Assembly (NCBI GenBank): GCA_948474755.1
Contig: CAOLHI010000740.1
Location: forward strand, 186,001 to 250,000
Direction of reading: 5' to 3'
DNA from: Ctenosaura bakeri
Lineage: Eukaryota > Chordata > Lepidosauria > Squamata > Iguanidae
Length of the DNA: 64,000 bases
In this document: piece by piece, positions 44,488-55,559 of the stretch
Layout of the letters: each line of letters opens with the position of its first letter
Position numbering within the stretch: position 1 is the stretch's first letter
Notes under the pieces: generated by a model
The model's database searches: none
What the model was told of the DNA's origin: nothing
What the model saw: the letters and a program-made list of their open reading frames with translations, nothing else
Made by a program: the position numbers and the translations under genes

Positions 44488-44690
44488 GCAGTTAACTCAG
44501 TAGGGGTGGGAGAGGAGAGAAAGGGGAGGAATTTCATCCTTCCCAGTAGGCTCAGGCAAAAGCAAACTGCTGCAGCTTTTCCTAGCTTCTGTGTTCTTCC
44601 TCACGAATAACCTTTGCTTCTTTGACAATCCCCTGCTGTTGCTTGGCCACATGTGTCCTGGTTTTCCTTTGAGAAACGTCAAAGCGTATG
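44488..44690 (+). repeat. Unclassified family D fragment
   Basis: CAGTTAACTCAGTAGGGGTG, GTAGGCTCAGGCAAAAGCAA, TTGCTTGGCCACATGTGTCC. Confidence 0.65.
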
Positions 44691-45289
44691 TTGAACACAA
44701 AGGTTGTGTAGCACAATCAGTGTGTTAACATCATGGGGTTTTTTATGCCATGCCACCTTGATATGGGACCACAGTGAACCAAAGTCCTTGCAGTTTGCTA
44801 ACAGGTTTCCACATTCACTCAGGCTCCCAAAGTGCTGGGACCCTGCCGTGTGAAGGGTCACACGCAGAACAAAAGTGGTATTGAGGCATATGGAAATGGC
44901 ATGATATCTTATATGCTGTGGCGCTTTCCCCACTTTGCCACTACCTTGGGGATTGACAGCTCTCGACAGAGGAGTGGAGGGTTTAAGTCCCAAATTTGTC
45001 TGTTCCTTGGAATACGTCCAAAACGAAAATGGGGAATGTGTTGACAAATTTCAGTAGCTTGGAATCTGGTTGAACGAGCAATGGGATTATCATAGTGCAA
45101 TGCAAGTGAGAGAATCCCCCCTCTTTTTTAAAAAAAAGATGAAAAGGTCACGTACAGCAGCAGAAACTGAAAAGGAGCTTTTAGCATGCCACTCCTTATG
45201 GATTTGCAGTTCTGCTGTAGGGGCTGGAGTTGTGGACTTTAACACAGGCCGCCATAAAAAATACAGAAGGCATCTGAAATATGATTGTG

Positions 45290-45435
45290 CATCCCCCAAG
45301 ATATTAAGAATTTTCTGGACTGAGAAGGTAGGCAAGGAAGAAATATTGAAGAGAATGCACACAGACCAAGACATCCGAAAACATAAAACGCAGAAAACTG
45401 GAATAGTCGGGTTACATAATGGGGAAAAAAAATAG
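45290..45435 (+). mobile_element. Possible non-CR1 LINE coding fragment
   Basis: The frame reads TEKVGKEEILKRMHTDQDIR, a pattern like the VxNEEVLxRxG segment near the C-terminus of RTE-type reverse transcriptases. Short and isolated. Confidence 0.4.
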
Positions 45436-45450
45436 ATTATTATAGGTGAT

Positions 45451-45591
45451 TTCCACATTAGACTGTTATAGTGCTCTTATTCCATTTTCAACATTCTATG
45501 GAATCCTGGAGTTTAGGGAGGGGCCTGAGGATTCCGTAGGATGTTGAGAGTGGAATAATAGCACTGTAAAAGTCTAGTGTGGAAATGGCCA
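45451..45591. repeat. Palindromic MITE, short worn form
   Basis: GATTTCCACATTAGACTGTT to AAAGTCTAGTGTGGAAATGG; arms meet at GGGAGGGGCCTGAGG. Confidence 0.85.
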
Positions 45592-45657
45592 TTTAATTAT
45601 TCAAAGTAAAATAAATGGAGGAGGAAATATAGGAAGATACGGCAGCCAATGCAAGTT

Positions 45658-45890
45658 CAGGCTGCATCAATGGGAGTACAATGTCTAGGTTGAGGGAATT
45701 AATAATGCCACTCTATTGTATTTGGCCAGAGGTCACCTGGGATACTGTGCACCGTTCCAGGCACCATAATTCAAGAAGGGTATTGACAAGAACGTGTCCA
45801 GAGGAAGGCAACCAAAATGGTAAAAAGGCCTGGAAACCATGTGCTCTGAGGAATGGCTTAAGGAGCTTCGGGAAGACTTGGACATCTTGA
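45658..45890 (+). mobile_element. CR1 LINE internal fragment
   Basis: GCTGCATCAATGGGAGTACA, AAGAAGGGTATTGACAAGAA and GGAATGGCTTAAGGAGCTTC; lacks both ends of the element. Confidence 0.75.
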
Positions 45891-45989
45891 ACGTCCTCAA
45901 AGCTCTCCGCGGATGGATGCTCGGCTTTCCTTTTTTGCTAAAGAGGAACAACGCAACAAGGGCTCACACGTTCTGGTTGAGTGCCTCCT

Positions 45990-46260
45990 TCAGATGATGT
46001 GCCGTGCAGTCGGTTAACGCTGCTTGGAACGCAGATGCAATCTCTGTTCATCAGCTGTTTCCTGCCGGAGGAATCCATTTCGCTTCGGGTTGGTTCAAAA
46101 TGTACGGCCGGAGCGAATAATTAACCCAATAGCCAAACAAATCCGCCTCGCTTGCCGTTTTGGATGCAGGCTGCTGTATCGGATAAACTTCTAGATTAAG
46201 GGGTGATTGGAGCAGAAACGCTTTGAAATGTGAAGCTTATAAAGAAACGAGGGGCTGAAA
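45990..46260. promoter_or_regulatory. Candidate conserved non-coding element upstream of WNT4
   Basis: Repeat-free, balanced composition, CpG-containing. It has motif-dense parts such as GAGCGAATAATTAACCCAAT and GATAAACTTCTAGATTAAGG. No ORF. Conservation is inferred from character only. Confidence 0.35.
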
Positions 46261-47141
46261 CACCACAAATTACTTAAGCTGTTTCTTTTAAATTTGACTT
46301 TATTTGACTTTTGCATGCTTCTGTTCTTCCTGTTACATTATTAACATCCTATCTGTAATCTAGTCCTGGCCGTCAAAAAACAAAAAAAACAATCAGGGGC
46401 AAAAACCTGGGCATGGCCTCATTTTCGGCTGCTCTCTCCACCGACATTCCATTTATGCTTAGTGTTGTTTAGGGTACTATTTTTTGCATCCCCTGTCAGC
46501 AACCTCGGTGCATTATTGGCCTGTGCTCTATCTTTTCATCTGCAAAGGCTTCGGAGTTATTAATCTTGAAAAGAGACGCCCACTGCTCCCTTTTGATGTT
46601 GCAACATCTCTTTCGTCCTTTCGCCCGGTTCAGTTTTTGCTTATTTTTCTTCACAGTGATGCTCATATTCTTTCTTCCCTTTTTCCTCCCCAAAACTTAG
46701 TCTCCTAACCTTTCCATTTCCTCCTCTTCTTTTTGCATTCTTCAGTTCATCCTCTTCATTCTTCAGGGATGAGTCACTTACGGCCAAGGCCCCTACATAC
46801 ATCTCAGCCACACTGCAAAGACCCCATTGCCATCCCCTTGCTCTTTGATGGATAGCAGCGACGTACTGAAGACTTTTACTCTGAGCTTCAAGGCGAGTCT
46901 CAAGTCTCTACCTTTGAGTCTCAAGTCCTTGAAGATACTTCCAAGTCAAGTCTCAAGTCTGGAAGCTAACTTTATACCCCAAATTATATTCCAGAATTTC
47001 TGGACAGAGTTGAATAAAGTCGGTTTTAACAATTTAAGCTGAGTTGGCCCTCCACCTTTGTGATTTTGCCATCTGCAGCTTTGGAAGTGGGGAATAGGAT
47101 CCTTCTTATTCCCCATTACTGAATCTTCCAAAGCTTTAGAA
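46261..47141. other. Upstream region, no gene recognised
   Basis: Contains several spaced copies of TCTCAAGTC between about 46890 and 46965, a low-order repetitive patch. Confidence 0.4.
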
Positions 47142-47832
47142 CAGTGGTTCTCAACCTTCCTGATGCCGCGACCCTTTAATACAGTCGCTCATGTTGTGGT
47201 GACCCCCAACCACACAATTATTTGTTTATTATTTACAATGCCTCCTCCCCTGGCAAAGACCGCCTCCCCCGCCAGGAACCGGGGGGGGCAGGCAGGGAGG
47301 GAAAGAGGAGCCGAGTGTCTCCCTGGGAAAAAATTCTGAGACCCCCCCGGGCTCTGCTTCTGCTTTGCTCTCGTTTCTGCTGGGGGGGCAGTGTGGGAAA
47401 AATTTCCAGAGTGTCGACCCTGGTCGGGGGGGGGGGAATCCCAGCGCCTTTGTCTTTTGCCCCGGGTGCAGCTCGCCCCCCGGAAAAGCACCGCCTTGCG
47501 GCCCCCCCAGCCCTTCCGCAGCGCCCTCCGTGGCGAGTGGGGTAGGGGCTGTGGCGAGGAGGGGGCCTGCCCCCTGTGCTGCCGCTGCCCCTCCAAGCTT
47601 GCCTATCAGACGGGAGGTTCTCTGGGTAGCGGAGAAGGGGAGCAATTTCAGTCCCTTCTGAACAGGGGGCAGGAGGACGCGAACGCGTGGCTCGCACTTG
47701 TGCACCACCACCGAGGAGGGAATGGAGCCTAAGACCATTGGAAATACTTATTTCCCGATGGTCTTAGGCGACCCCTGTGAAAGGGTCGTTCGACCCCCAA
47801 AGGGGTCGCGACCCACAGGTTGAGAACCACTG
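47142..47832. mobile_element. SPIN-like hAT non-autonomous transposon
   Basis: The left end CAGTGGTTCTCAACCT and right end, inverted, CAGTGGTTCTCAACCTGTGG are followed on that side by GTCGCGACCCCTTTGGGGGT and GACCCTTTCACAGGGGTCGC, matching the SPIN/hAT consensus as I know it. Flanking 8-mers CTTTAGAA and GTTTAGAA are a 7/8 hAT-type duplication. About 490 bp of GC-rich sequence with C and G runs fills the middle and encodes nothing recognised. Confidence 0.88.
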
Positions 47833-47840
47833 GTTTAGAA

Positions 47841-48214
47841 GGAAGGATCCTTCCTTCTCAAGCCTGTTGCTTAACACTCTGAGAAACATGCCTTGCTCTC
47901 TGGGGGTGAGTCTTACCTTCTACTCTTAGAAAAAGTTTTAGAAGGCTCCTCTGATAGGCAGCAGGGACAGGTTGCCAACAGACCTCAAACCTGCCTCAAG
48001 CCCATAGCCTAACGCATTCGCTGTTCCCCTCTGAGAAATGCACCCACACTTTGGGCTGGAGACAGATTGCCATGTGACCAGTAGGCAAAAAGAGATGGAG
48101 GCATTGTTCAAAGTTGCAAGGTTTCCAGATGAATGTGTTATGTTAAGGGTAGCAAATTAGTCACTCAAAATATACAAGTCTCCAGTTGAGTCAAGTCAGT
48201 GCATCATTTGTTGC
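47841..48214. other. Upstream region, no gene recognised
   Basis: Unique sequence between the hAT element and the next CR1. Confidence 0.4.
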
Positions 48215-48915
48215 CAAGTTCTGTCCTGGGCCCAGGGCTATTCAACATCTTCATCAATGAGTTGGATGAAGGAAGAGAGGGCATGCTGATCAAATTTGCA
48301 GGTGACACCAAATTGGGTGGAGTTGCTAATATGCCAGAGGACAGGATCAAAATTCAAAATGATCTTGACAGATTGGAGAACAGGACCAAAACCAACAAAA
48401 TGAATTTCAATAGAAAAGAAATGGAAGGTCCTGCACTTAGACAGAAAAAATGGAATGCACAAATATGGACACATGGCTGGATAAGAGTACATATGAAAGA
48501 GATCTAGGAGTCTTGGTAGATCACAAGCTGAACATGAGTCAGCAGTGTGATGCGGCAGCCAAGAAAGCCAATGCGATTCTTGGTTGCATCAATAGGAGTA
48601 TGGAGTCTAGATCAAGGGAAGTAATGGTACCACTCTACTCTGCTTTGGTTAGACTTCATTTGGAATCTTGTGTCCTGTTCTGGGCACTTCATTTCCCGAA
48701 GGATATTGACCAGCTGGAACATGTCTAGAGGAGGGCAACCAAAATGGTGAAGAGTTTGGAAGCCATGAAGCCCTATGAAAAGCGGCTTAGGGAGCTGGGG
48801 ATGTTTAGTCTGCAGAAGAGAAGGTTGAGAGGGGACACGATAGCCATGTTTAAATATTTGAAGGAATGTCATGTCGAGGAGGGAATGGGCTTGTTTGCTG
48901 CTGCTCCAGAGACTA
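48215..48915 (+). mobile_element. CR1 LINE fragment including the reverse transcriptase catalytic region
   Basis: It reads LGPGLFNIFINELDE, then LIKFAGDTKLGGVAN, where the catalytic FADD is degraded to FAGD. The tail is absent: the copy breaks off after CTCCAGAGACTAGG. Stops and frameshifts are present. Confidence 0.88.
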
Positions 48916-48999
48916 GGGCCCTTTCCGCAGCTTACCTTTTTTCGGTGCTGGGGTGCGGGGATCGTGCAAGCAGCCTCCAGTGAGAGTTGGAGTTGGTTG

Positions 49000-49083
49000 C
49001 GGGGGAGTCAAATTATTCACATTTTTTCCACTTTCAAGGGGGTCCTGTGCCTCGAACCCTAGCGAAGGTGGAGGATGACTGTA
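49000..49083. mobile_element. Tigger-like right terminus
   Basis: CACATTTTTTCCACTTTCAA, GGGGGTCCTGTGCCTCGAAC and terminal GGATGACTG followed by TA. Matches the right end of 16754-17605. Confidence 0.65.
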
Positions 49084-49360
49084 GTTGTCACTACATATCG
49101 TATTCATTTGATGTTACTTCATATATCTGTATTTTAAATTTCTATACTAAAAGCAAGAGAGAGAGGAGAGGAATTGACGATCAACTCGTGGCATCTTGGC
49201 TTGGCGTCCTCGATCTGCAATCCTTTCCCAGACTATGAACCCCACGATTCCTTAGGATGGGACCGTAATAGTTCAGGTAGCATCAAACTGATGTAACTGT
49301 GCAGCACAGAGTAAAGTGTGAAATACTGCTGGGATCTCATGCATCTCCACTTCAAAGGAA

Positions 49361-49657
49361 GGCCATTTCCGCACTACACTGTTATAGCATTATCATTCCA
49401 CTTTCAACCTCCTATAGAATCATAGAATCATAGAAATGTAGAGTTGGAAGAGACCACAGGGGCCATCCAGTCCAACCCCCTGCCATGCAGGAACACCCTC
49501 AAAGCACTATGGAGTCCTGGGCTTTGCAGTTTAGGGAGGGAGTTCTAGAGTTCTCAGCCAGGGATCTCTTTGGCCTCAGAAAACTACATGCTTCAGAATT
49601 CCGCAGGAGGTTGAAAGGAGAATCATAGCACTATAACAGTGCAAGGCGGAAATGGCC
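49361..49657. repeat. Palindromic MITE, long form, split by a tiny CR1
   Basis: GGCCATTTCCGCACTACACT at left and GCGGAAATGGCC at right; the motif CCTCCTATGGAATCCTGG is interrupted at CTAT. Confidence 0.9.
49414..49507 (-). mobile_element. CR1 LINE 3' end, 92 bp, nested in MITE
   Basis: AGAATCATAGAATCATAGAA to GCAGGAACACCCTCAAAGCA. CTAT lies on both sides (49412-49415 and 49506-49509). Confidence 0.88.
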
Positions 49658-49718
49658 TAAGTTCCTCGTTGCTTACTCCCGTGGCGGTGGGAGACAGGAA
49701 GATTGGAGCCTGGTCCTT

Positions 49719-49962
49719 GGCCATTTCCGCACTAGCCTGTTATAACGCGATGATTCCACTTGCAACATCCTCTGGAATGCTGGGGTTTGCCGTTTCGGCT
49801 GTGCCTAAAACCCTAGAGAGTAACATTCAACCAAACTCCAGTGCGCACAAGCAATACAAAGGTTGCAACCGGCCGGCCCCTCCGGAAACTGCAAACCCCA
49901 GGATTCCAGAGGATGTTGCAAGTGGAATCATCGCGCTATAACAGGCTAGTGCGGAAATGGCC
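49719..49962. repeat. Palindromic MITE with non-palindromic core, intact target duplication
   Basis: Foldback arms as in the short form, but about 70 bp of unrelated sequence (TGTGCCTAAAACCCTAGAGA to AAAGGTTGCAACC) sit in the middle. Flanks CCTTG and CCTTG match exactly. Confidence 0.93.
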
Positions 49963-50109
49963 CTTGTGAGGGATGCGATGCATTGCATGGGTCAGCTTTC
50001 TCCCGTTGCAAATCCTGGGATGTAGCAACTGTCTGTCATCCGGAAATATATATATATATTTTTAACCATGCAAAGAGGCCTCCACTGGACAGGCATCAAA
50101 CCCGGCGAT

Positions 50110-50600
50110 ACAGTTAACCTCTTTCTTCGTCTTTTTAGCTCCTCCATTTACTGCCCCCCCCTGCTTCTACCCGGGCTATTTTGGGAGACTTTTATAGCTG
50201 CAATGTGTTTATGAACACGGTAAACAGTCCATGTGGCTCGAGCATCTCTGCGGCCCTCCGAAAGGCGAAATTTGGGCCGGGGCCATTCGGCAAGAGGACA
50301 GCACAGCTGGCCGGCCATGTGAGCGAGGATGTCTTTTCCAGAGGTTACAGATGTGTGCGGGACATTATGGGAGAGAAGGGTTGTTATTTTATTTTATTTT
50401 TAATTTTTTTTTTTTAACGAGAGTAATTGGTTTATTCCTGAGGTAAGCTGTATAAATAGGAGGGGGAAAATGTTTCCTGTTCCAAGGCAAATAACTAACT
50501 GGCAGCCGGTTGGCCTTGCTCCACGGAACAGTTAAAGGCCAACCCGCATCAGTGTTAATTCGGCATTTTCCTTTTTTACTAGCGGCTGAAACGTTGCCCT
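50110..50600. promoter_or_regulatory. Candidate conserved non-coding element upstream of WNT4
   Basis: Repeat-free, CpG-containing, with motifs such as ACTTTTATAGCTGCAATGTG, GTATAAATAGGAGGGGG and CATCAGTGTTAATTCGGCAT. No credible ORF. A T-run interrupts it near 50390-50416. Confidence 0.35.
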
Positions 50601-50624
50601 CGAGCCCAGCTGGAGAAAGTTACT

Positions 50625-51360
50625 TTTTAAATATTTTTAAGCTTTTTTAATTATATTTTTTAATGTTTAAACAGAAAGATAAAAAACACAAGAACACAAA
50701 AAGATATGCACCATGCAACCATACAACAAATCAAAGTTAAGAAAAAAAAAGAAAAAATGCTAAGCATTATAATCCTAACTCTAAAGTAATTAAACTATAA
50801 TTGAAACTTAACTAACAAGAGAAAAAAAATGAAAAAAAAACAACCCAACAACCCTTTAAAAATTGGTTTATGTCCTTGTTGCAAAGAGCTCCTAGCAAAT
50901 AACTATACTTAACTTAGGCCATTTCCGCACTACACCGTTATAGTGCTATGATTCCACTTTCAACCTCCTGTGGAATTCTGGGATTTCTAGTTTCCTGAGG
51001 CCAAAGAGCTTCTTCTATGACTGAGAATTCTCAAGGCCCCTCCCTAAACTCCAAATCCCAGGATTCCATAGGATGCTGAAAGTGGAATAATAGCACTATA
51101 ACATTGTAGTGCGAAACGTGACTTAAACTCAGTTTTAACTGTTTTTCTTGTTATGTTTATCCTTACTATATTTCATACCTTTTCAATCACTAGAGAAGAG
51201 ACACTTTTATTTATATAAGTCTTTTATTCTAGTATTACACTGTTCCGACTTTGAAGTTCCAACTTTATTGATAACTGTATTATTTATTAAATTTATTAAT
51301 AACTTTATTAATAATGTTATTAATAAAATCCAAGTATTTCAATATTGATTAATTCTAAAT
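50625..51360 (-). mobile_element. Probable L1 3' UTR, split by a MITE
   Basis: Very AT-rich with A-runs on the plus strand; resembles 13295-13760. Interrupted at 50917-51121 by a palindromic MITE. Confidence 0.4.
50917..51121. repeat. Palindromic MITE, long form
   Basis: GGCCATTTCCGCACTACACC to ATAACATTGTAGTGCGAAAC; flanks CTTAG and CTTAA. Confidence 0.85.
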
Positions 51361-51853
51361 ATAAGCAATCCATTCCTAGCACATATTCCTTAAACCAAGA
51401 GAAAATGACTTTGTTTTTTGAACTATAGCTTCCCAAATCTCCCAGCCAGTAAAGGAACTTCCCCAAAGGAACTTTCCCCAGGTTCTTTGGGGTGCTAAAG
51501 ATGCAGTTTTAAGGGAAGGATCCGGCACGGCTCTGATAGCTGAAGGTACTTGGCAGTCAAAAGGCCACGGAAAGGAACCGCACATTGCCACGGGGAAATA
51601 GCAAGCCCTCTTCAAAGGCCACGAAAGATCTTTGCTGCCTTGCTGACCTCAGCTCTAAGCCCGATCTTTATGAATTTCATTCTTACAGACCAGCAATGCT
51701 ACCGTTTTTTCCTCCTCACCATGAAAAAGTCATCAAAACTGGGCAGTTTTCAAAGACTCTGCAGTTTGGGAGTTACTTCGTACTAAAAATGAACATTTTA
51801 GGGGTTATTCTGCACAATAATTTTTTTTTAAAATAAATAAATAAAATGTATTC

Positions 51854-51954
51854 TGCACAGAAAACAAGTTTCCGGCACAGAAAGCAACATTTCCTGTGTT
51901 GTTTTTCTGCAAAAAAATATGCTGTTTTCTGCGTCGGAAACTTATTTTCGGTGC
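51854..51954. repeat. Imperfect inverted repeat
   Basis: Arms 51854-51886 (TGCACAGAAAACAAGTTTCC...) and 51920-51954 (...GGAAACTTATTTTCGGTGCA) around CATTTCCTGTGTTG; unclassified. Confidence 0.6.
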
Positions 51955-51995
51955 AAGAAGGTTGTTCTCTGTGCAAGAATCTCGAAAAAAAAATG

Positions 51996-52140
51996 GCAGT
52001 GAGGAAGAACCCACAAGCTAGGAGAAGATGCAGCAGTTTGCTTTTGCCTGAGGCTGCAGGGAAGGGCAAGATTTTCCCTCCTGCTGAAAATAAATGTGTG
52101 CAAATTACTTTTGCATGTTGAATTCATTTTGCAGCAATTG
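51996..52140 (-). repeat. Unclassified family D fragment, reverse
   Basis: GCAGTGAGGAAGAACCCACA, GCAGCAGTTTGCTTTTGCCT, AGGGAAGGGCAAGATTTTCC are inverses of the family words. Confidence 0.6.
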
Positions 52141-52815
52141 AGGTCAGCCAGATCCAGGAAAAGTGGAAAGGTGGAAGGTTCCAATATGTTTATTGTTTTA
52201 GCCAAAGGCCATGACAAAGAAATTAAAATACATAGAATGCATAAGACTTTAAGATAAAAGTACAAGAGTACAAAAGTGCAAAAAAAAAATCCACCCCATA
52301 CCTTGCATACGGTGGCCAAAGTTAGTGTAAAAAAGTAAAAGACCTATATTTCGCCAACATGAAAAGCAATCAGTTTAATACTTTGAGTCTCCATGACAAT
52401 TTATGGCAATTTTATCTGACTCTCTCTTTTGGATCTTTTTTGGAGTCAAGGCAAAAAGGGCTAAGGAAGGTGACGGAGGAAAGAAAAAACGGGATATTTT
52501 GAAAGAAGCTGAAGAAAAGAGGGATATCAGAGGATTAATCCGGACTGTCCTTGCCAAATTGGGACAGTTGGAGGACACACGATGGATATATGTGGACGCA
52601 CATGAACACCAGCAGAGGAATAAAAGCTTGGTTAGAAGAAAATAAATACTCAGCCAATTAATTAATCTGATAATTGTTAAAGCACAATAAAGTATAATAA
52701 ATGCTAAGACAGATTATAGAGATCTCTAAGTGTCCACCAACTGAAATACATCTTTGTGATTATAGCTAAATTATAGACCCACGTTGTCATATATGCAAAA
52801 ATGAACATATTTAGA
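52141..52815. other. Upstream region, no gene recognised
   Basis: A Lys/Arg/Glu-rich 80-codon frame at 52403-52645 has no recognised similarity. Confidence 0.35.
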
Positions 52816-53705
52816 ATCATAGAATCATAAAATCATAGAATCATAGAAATGTAGAGTTGGAAGAGACCACAGGGGCCATCCAGTCCAACCCCCTGCCATG
52901 CAGGAACACCCTCAAAGAAATCCCGACAGATGGCCATCCAGCCTCCGCTTAAAAGCCTCCAAGGAAGGAGACTCCACTACACTCCATGGAGGCAGCAGAT
53001 TCCACTGCCGGACAGCCCTGACTGTCAGGAAGTTCTTCCTGAGGTTCAGGTGGAATCTTCTTTCATGCAGCTTGAATCCATTGCTCCTTGTCCTGGCCTC
53101 TGGAGCAGCAGAAAACAAGCCCTCTCCCTCCTCTACACGGCATCCCTTCAAATATTTAAACATGGCTATCATGTCCCCTCCTAACCTTCTCTTCTGCAGA
53201 CTAAACATACCCAGCTCTCTAAGTCTATCCTCATAGGGCTTCATGGCTTCCAGGCCTCTCACCATTTTGGTCACCCTCCTCTGGACTTGCTCCAGCTTGA
53301 CCATGTCCTTCTTGAATTGAGGTGCCCAGAACTGGACACAGTATTCAAGATGGGGTCTAACCAAAGCAGAGTAGAGTGGTACCAGTACCTCCCTCGATCT
53401 AGACACCAGATTCCTATTGATGCAGCCAAGAATTGCATTGGCTTTCTTGGCTGCCGCATCACACCGCTGACTCATGTTCAGCTTGTGGTCTATGAAGACT
53501 CCTGGATCACTTTCACATGTACTGCTATCCAGCCATGTGTCCCCCATCCTATATTTCTGCATTCCATTTTTTCTACCTAAGCGCAGGACCTTACACTTCT
53601 CTCTGTTGAATTTCATTTTGTTCGCCTTGGCCCAGCTCTCCAATCTATCCAGGTCATTTTGAATTTTGATCCTGTCCTCTGGCAGGATCATGTCCTCTGG
53701 TTCGG
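52816..53705 (-). mobile_element. CR1 LINE 3' fragment, best-preserved copy
   Basis: Tail repeats (ATCATAGAATCATAAAATCA) at the left. A 259-codon open frame (53691 to 52912) covers DRIKIQNDLDRLESWAKANK to the C-terminus RRLDGHLSGFL without a stop. The catalytic FADD motif lies upstream of the truncation and is absent. Confidence 0.95.
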
Positions 53706-54387
53706 TATCTGTGGGTGTATGTATATGATGTATGTATATGTATATATACAGTTATCTGAGATGTGTGTGGACAAATCTGTAAGATATTCATCCTGACAAT
53801 GTGGCTTTCGATTCATGTTCCAGGAGTAACAGAATGAACATGTCTTTATATAGTTAGATAAAAGTGCATGAATAAAAGCTACTCACATATATTACTTTTG
53901 GATCCAAAAAGGGTTCTAGGAAGGACAGAAGAATTCCTTTTTGAAGATGTGAATAGATTGATTTGGTTTCTTTCTTTTATTTCCTCATTTATTGGTGTTA
54001 CTTTGTTAATCTGGTAGAATACAAATGATACCTGTACTTAATGGAACATCACTATATGACCGAAATATGTAGATAACGATATTTTTTTGTATTTGTCGAT
54101 CTTTATATATTTTTTCTTCTTTTTCCTTTTTCTGCCTTTCTTTCTATGACACAATAAAAAATAAATCAATCAATAAAAACCACCTGCATGCACCATGGCA
54201 CCCCTTGCACGGCTCCGTTTCCACAATGTTGAACAGAATATCTACATGCAAAAATATCCAGCTGCTTTGGTAGAACTTCCTCATGCCTAAGACATTTAGC
54301 AGGTTCCAGCTGGTCGATCAGACTTTTTAAAATGCCTCGAGAGAACAGAAAAGTCTTCGCTTGGTGCCAAAAAAGTAGCAGGGGCCC
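53706..54387. other. Upstream region, AT-rich, no gene recognised
   Basis: TATATG microsatellite at 53714-53750; a LINE-tail-like AATAAAAAATAAATCAATCA near 54152-54176. Confidence 0.4.
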
Positions 54388-54600
54388 CCTTCCACACTAC
54401 AGAGTCGGAGTGCTTTGATTAACCGGCACGGCAACATTCTATGAAATCCTGGGATTTGTAGTTTGGGGATACACTAGAGCTCTCTGGCTGAGAACAGTAA
54501 ATGCCTTTCTTTAAAATATGAGCCCCAGGATTGTATAGGATAGAACCATGGCAGTTAAAGTGGAATCATAGTGCTATAACTGTGGAGTGTGAAACAGCCC
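54388..54600. repeat. Older palindromic MITE related to the GGCCATTTC family
   Basis: TTCCACACTACAGAGTCGGA, AATCCTGGGATTTGTAGTTT, then CATGGCAGTTAAAGTGGAAT and ATAACTGTGGAGTGTGAAAC. A similar worn copy is at about 55560-55720. Confidence 0.55.
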
Positions 54601-55559
54601 GGCTTTGGCCCAGAGCAGCTTTCAAGGTTGAAATGCAGGTTGTGTGTATTGGTAGTGTGTCTACGCGCAACATCTTTTCTCCGACATCCTTCTCTGCATT
54701 TCTTATCCCCCTCTTTTGTAGCGAACGTAAATTAAACCTCCAAAGGATCAGCAGGACGCCGGAGACTGGAGACTCCGACCCCTTTCCCTGCTGGGGTTCC
54801 TTCCCATTCATAGGCTTTCCAAAGGCAAAGGAGCAGCAAGGAGGAAAATAGGGAGGAGAGAGGGACCCCCTCTGGGTATTTCAAGCCTGGCACAATACAC
54901 GGCTTTGTTTCGGAAAGGTGTCTCTGCACAAATCACGTCGTCCTGGTTGCGCCACAAAGAATGGCTAAGCCGGGTCGGGGTGCCCCCACAAAAGGCGAGG
55001 GAGATCCCCCTTTGGCTGCTTTTGGGACAGGGGGAGAGAAACGATTGGCGATTCAAGGCGGCTTCTTTGAGAGGGCAAGGTGCCAAGGTAAAGAAGAAGG
55101 AGTTGCCCATCCTTTGCCAAAGCTAAAAAAAGAGAAGGGTTTTATGGCTGAATTAGGAGCTCTATTCATCAGGGAGTGGCTGCTCCATTCAAGAGAGCCA
55201 CGAAGACTGATTGATGATCTTGGAAGGCAAGGCAATGCCAGGATAGAAATGAGCATATTTATCAGAAAGCAAGGAAGCAAAAGTAGAGAGGAAAGCCATC
55301 CACTGAAAGCAGAGGCCTGCAAGTGGACAGCCTCCCAGTATCATTCTTTTCCCCCTCAGAGCCGGCTCAGTCGTTGTTGTTCTTTTTGTTGTTAACTGCC
55401 ATCAAGTTGACTTCGGCTTGTGCAGTCAGAGCTCACTGGTAGGGTGTGTGTTTGCAAGTTTCAGGCTTGATTTCTGGCACAGTCAGGCGGAATTGGGGAA
55501 GAATCCTTTCTGAAGCCTTTCTGGAGGGCTGCTCTTGGGCAGTATAGTGAGCCTGAAGG
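54601..55559. other. Upstream region, mostly unique
   Basis: The longest frame (54961-55395, 144 codons) has no recognised domain. A SINE tail fragment (TTGTTGTTCTTTTTGTTGTT) is at 55375-55440. Confidence 0.35.

Noticed and set aside
47229..47738. 169-codon minus-strand frame
   Set aside because: It lies in the GC-rich core of the hAT element, with low-complexity Gly/Pro/Arg content and no recognised domain.
54961..55395. 144-codon plus-strand frame
   Set aside because: No recognisable domain, no splice-site support, and the end overlaps a SINE tail. Kept only as unannotated sequence.
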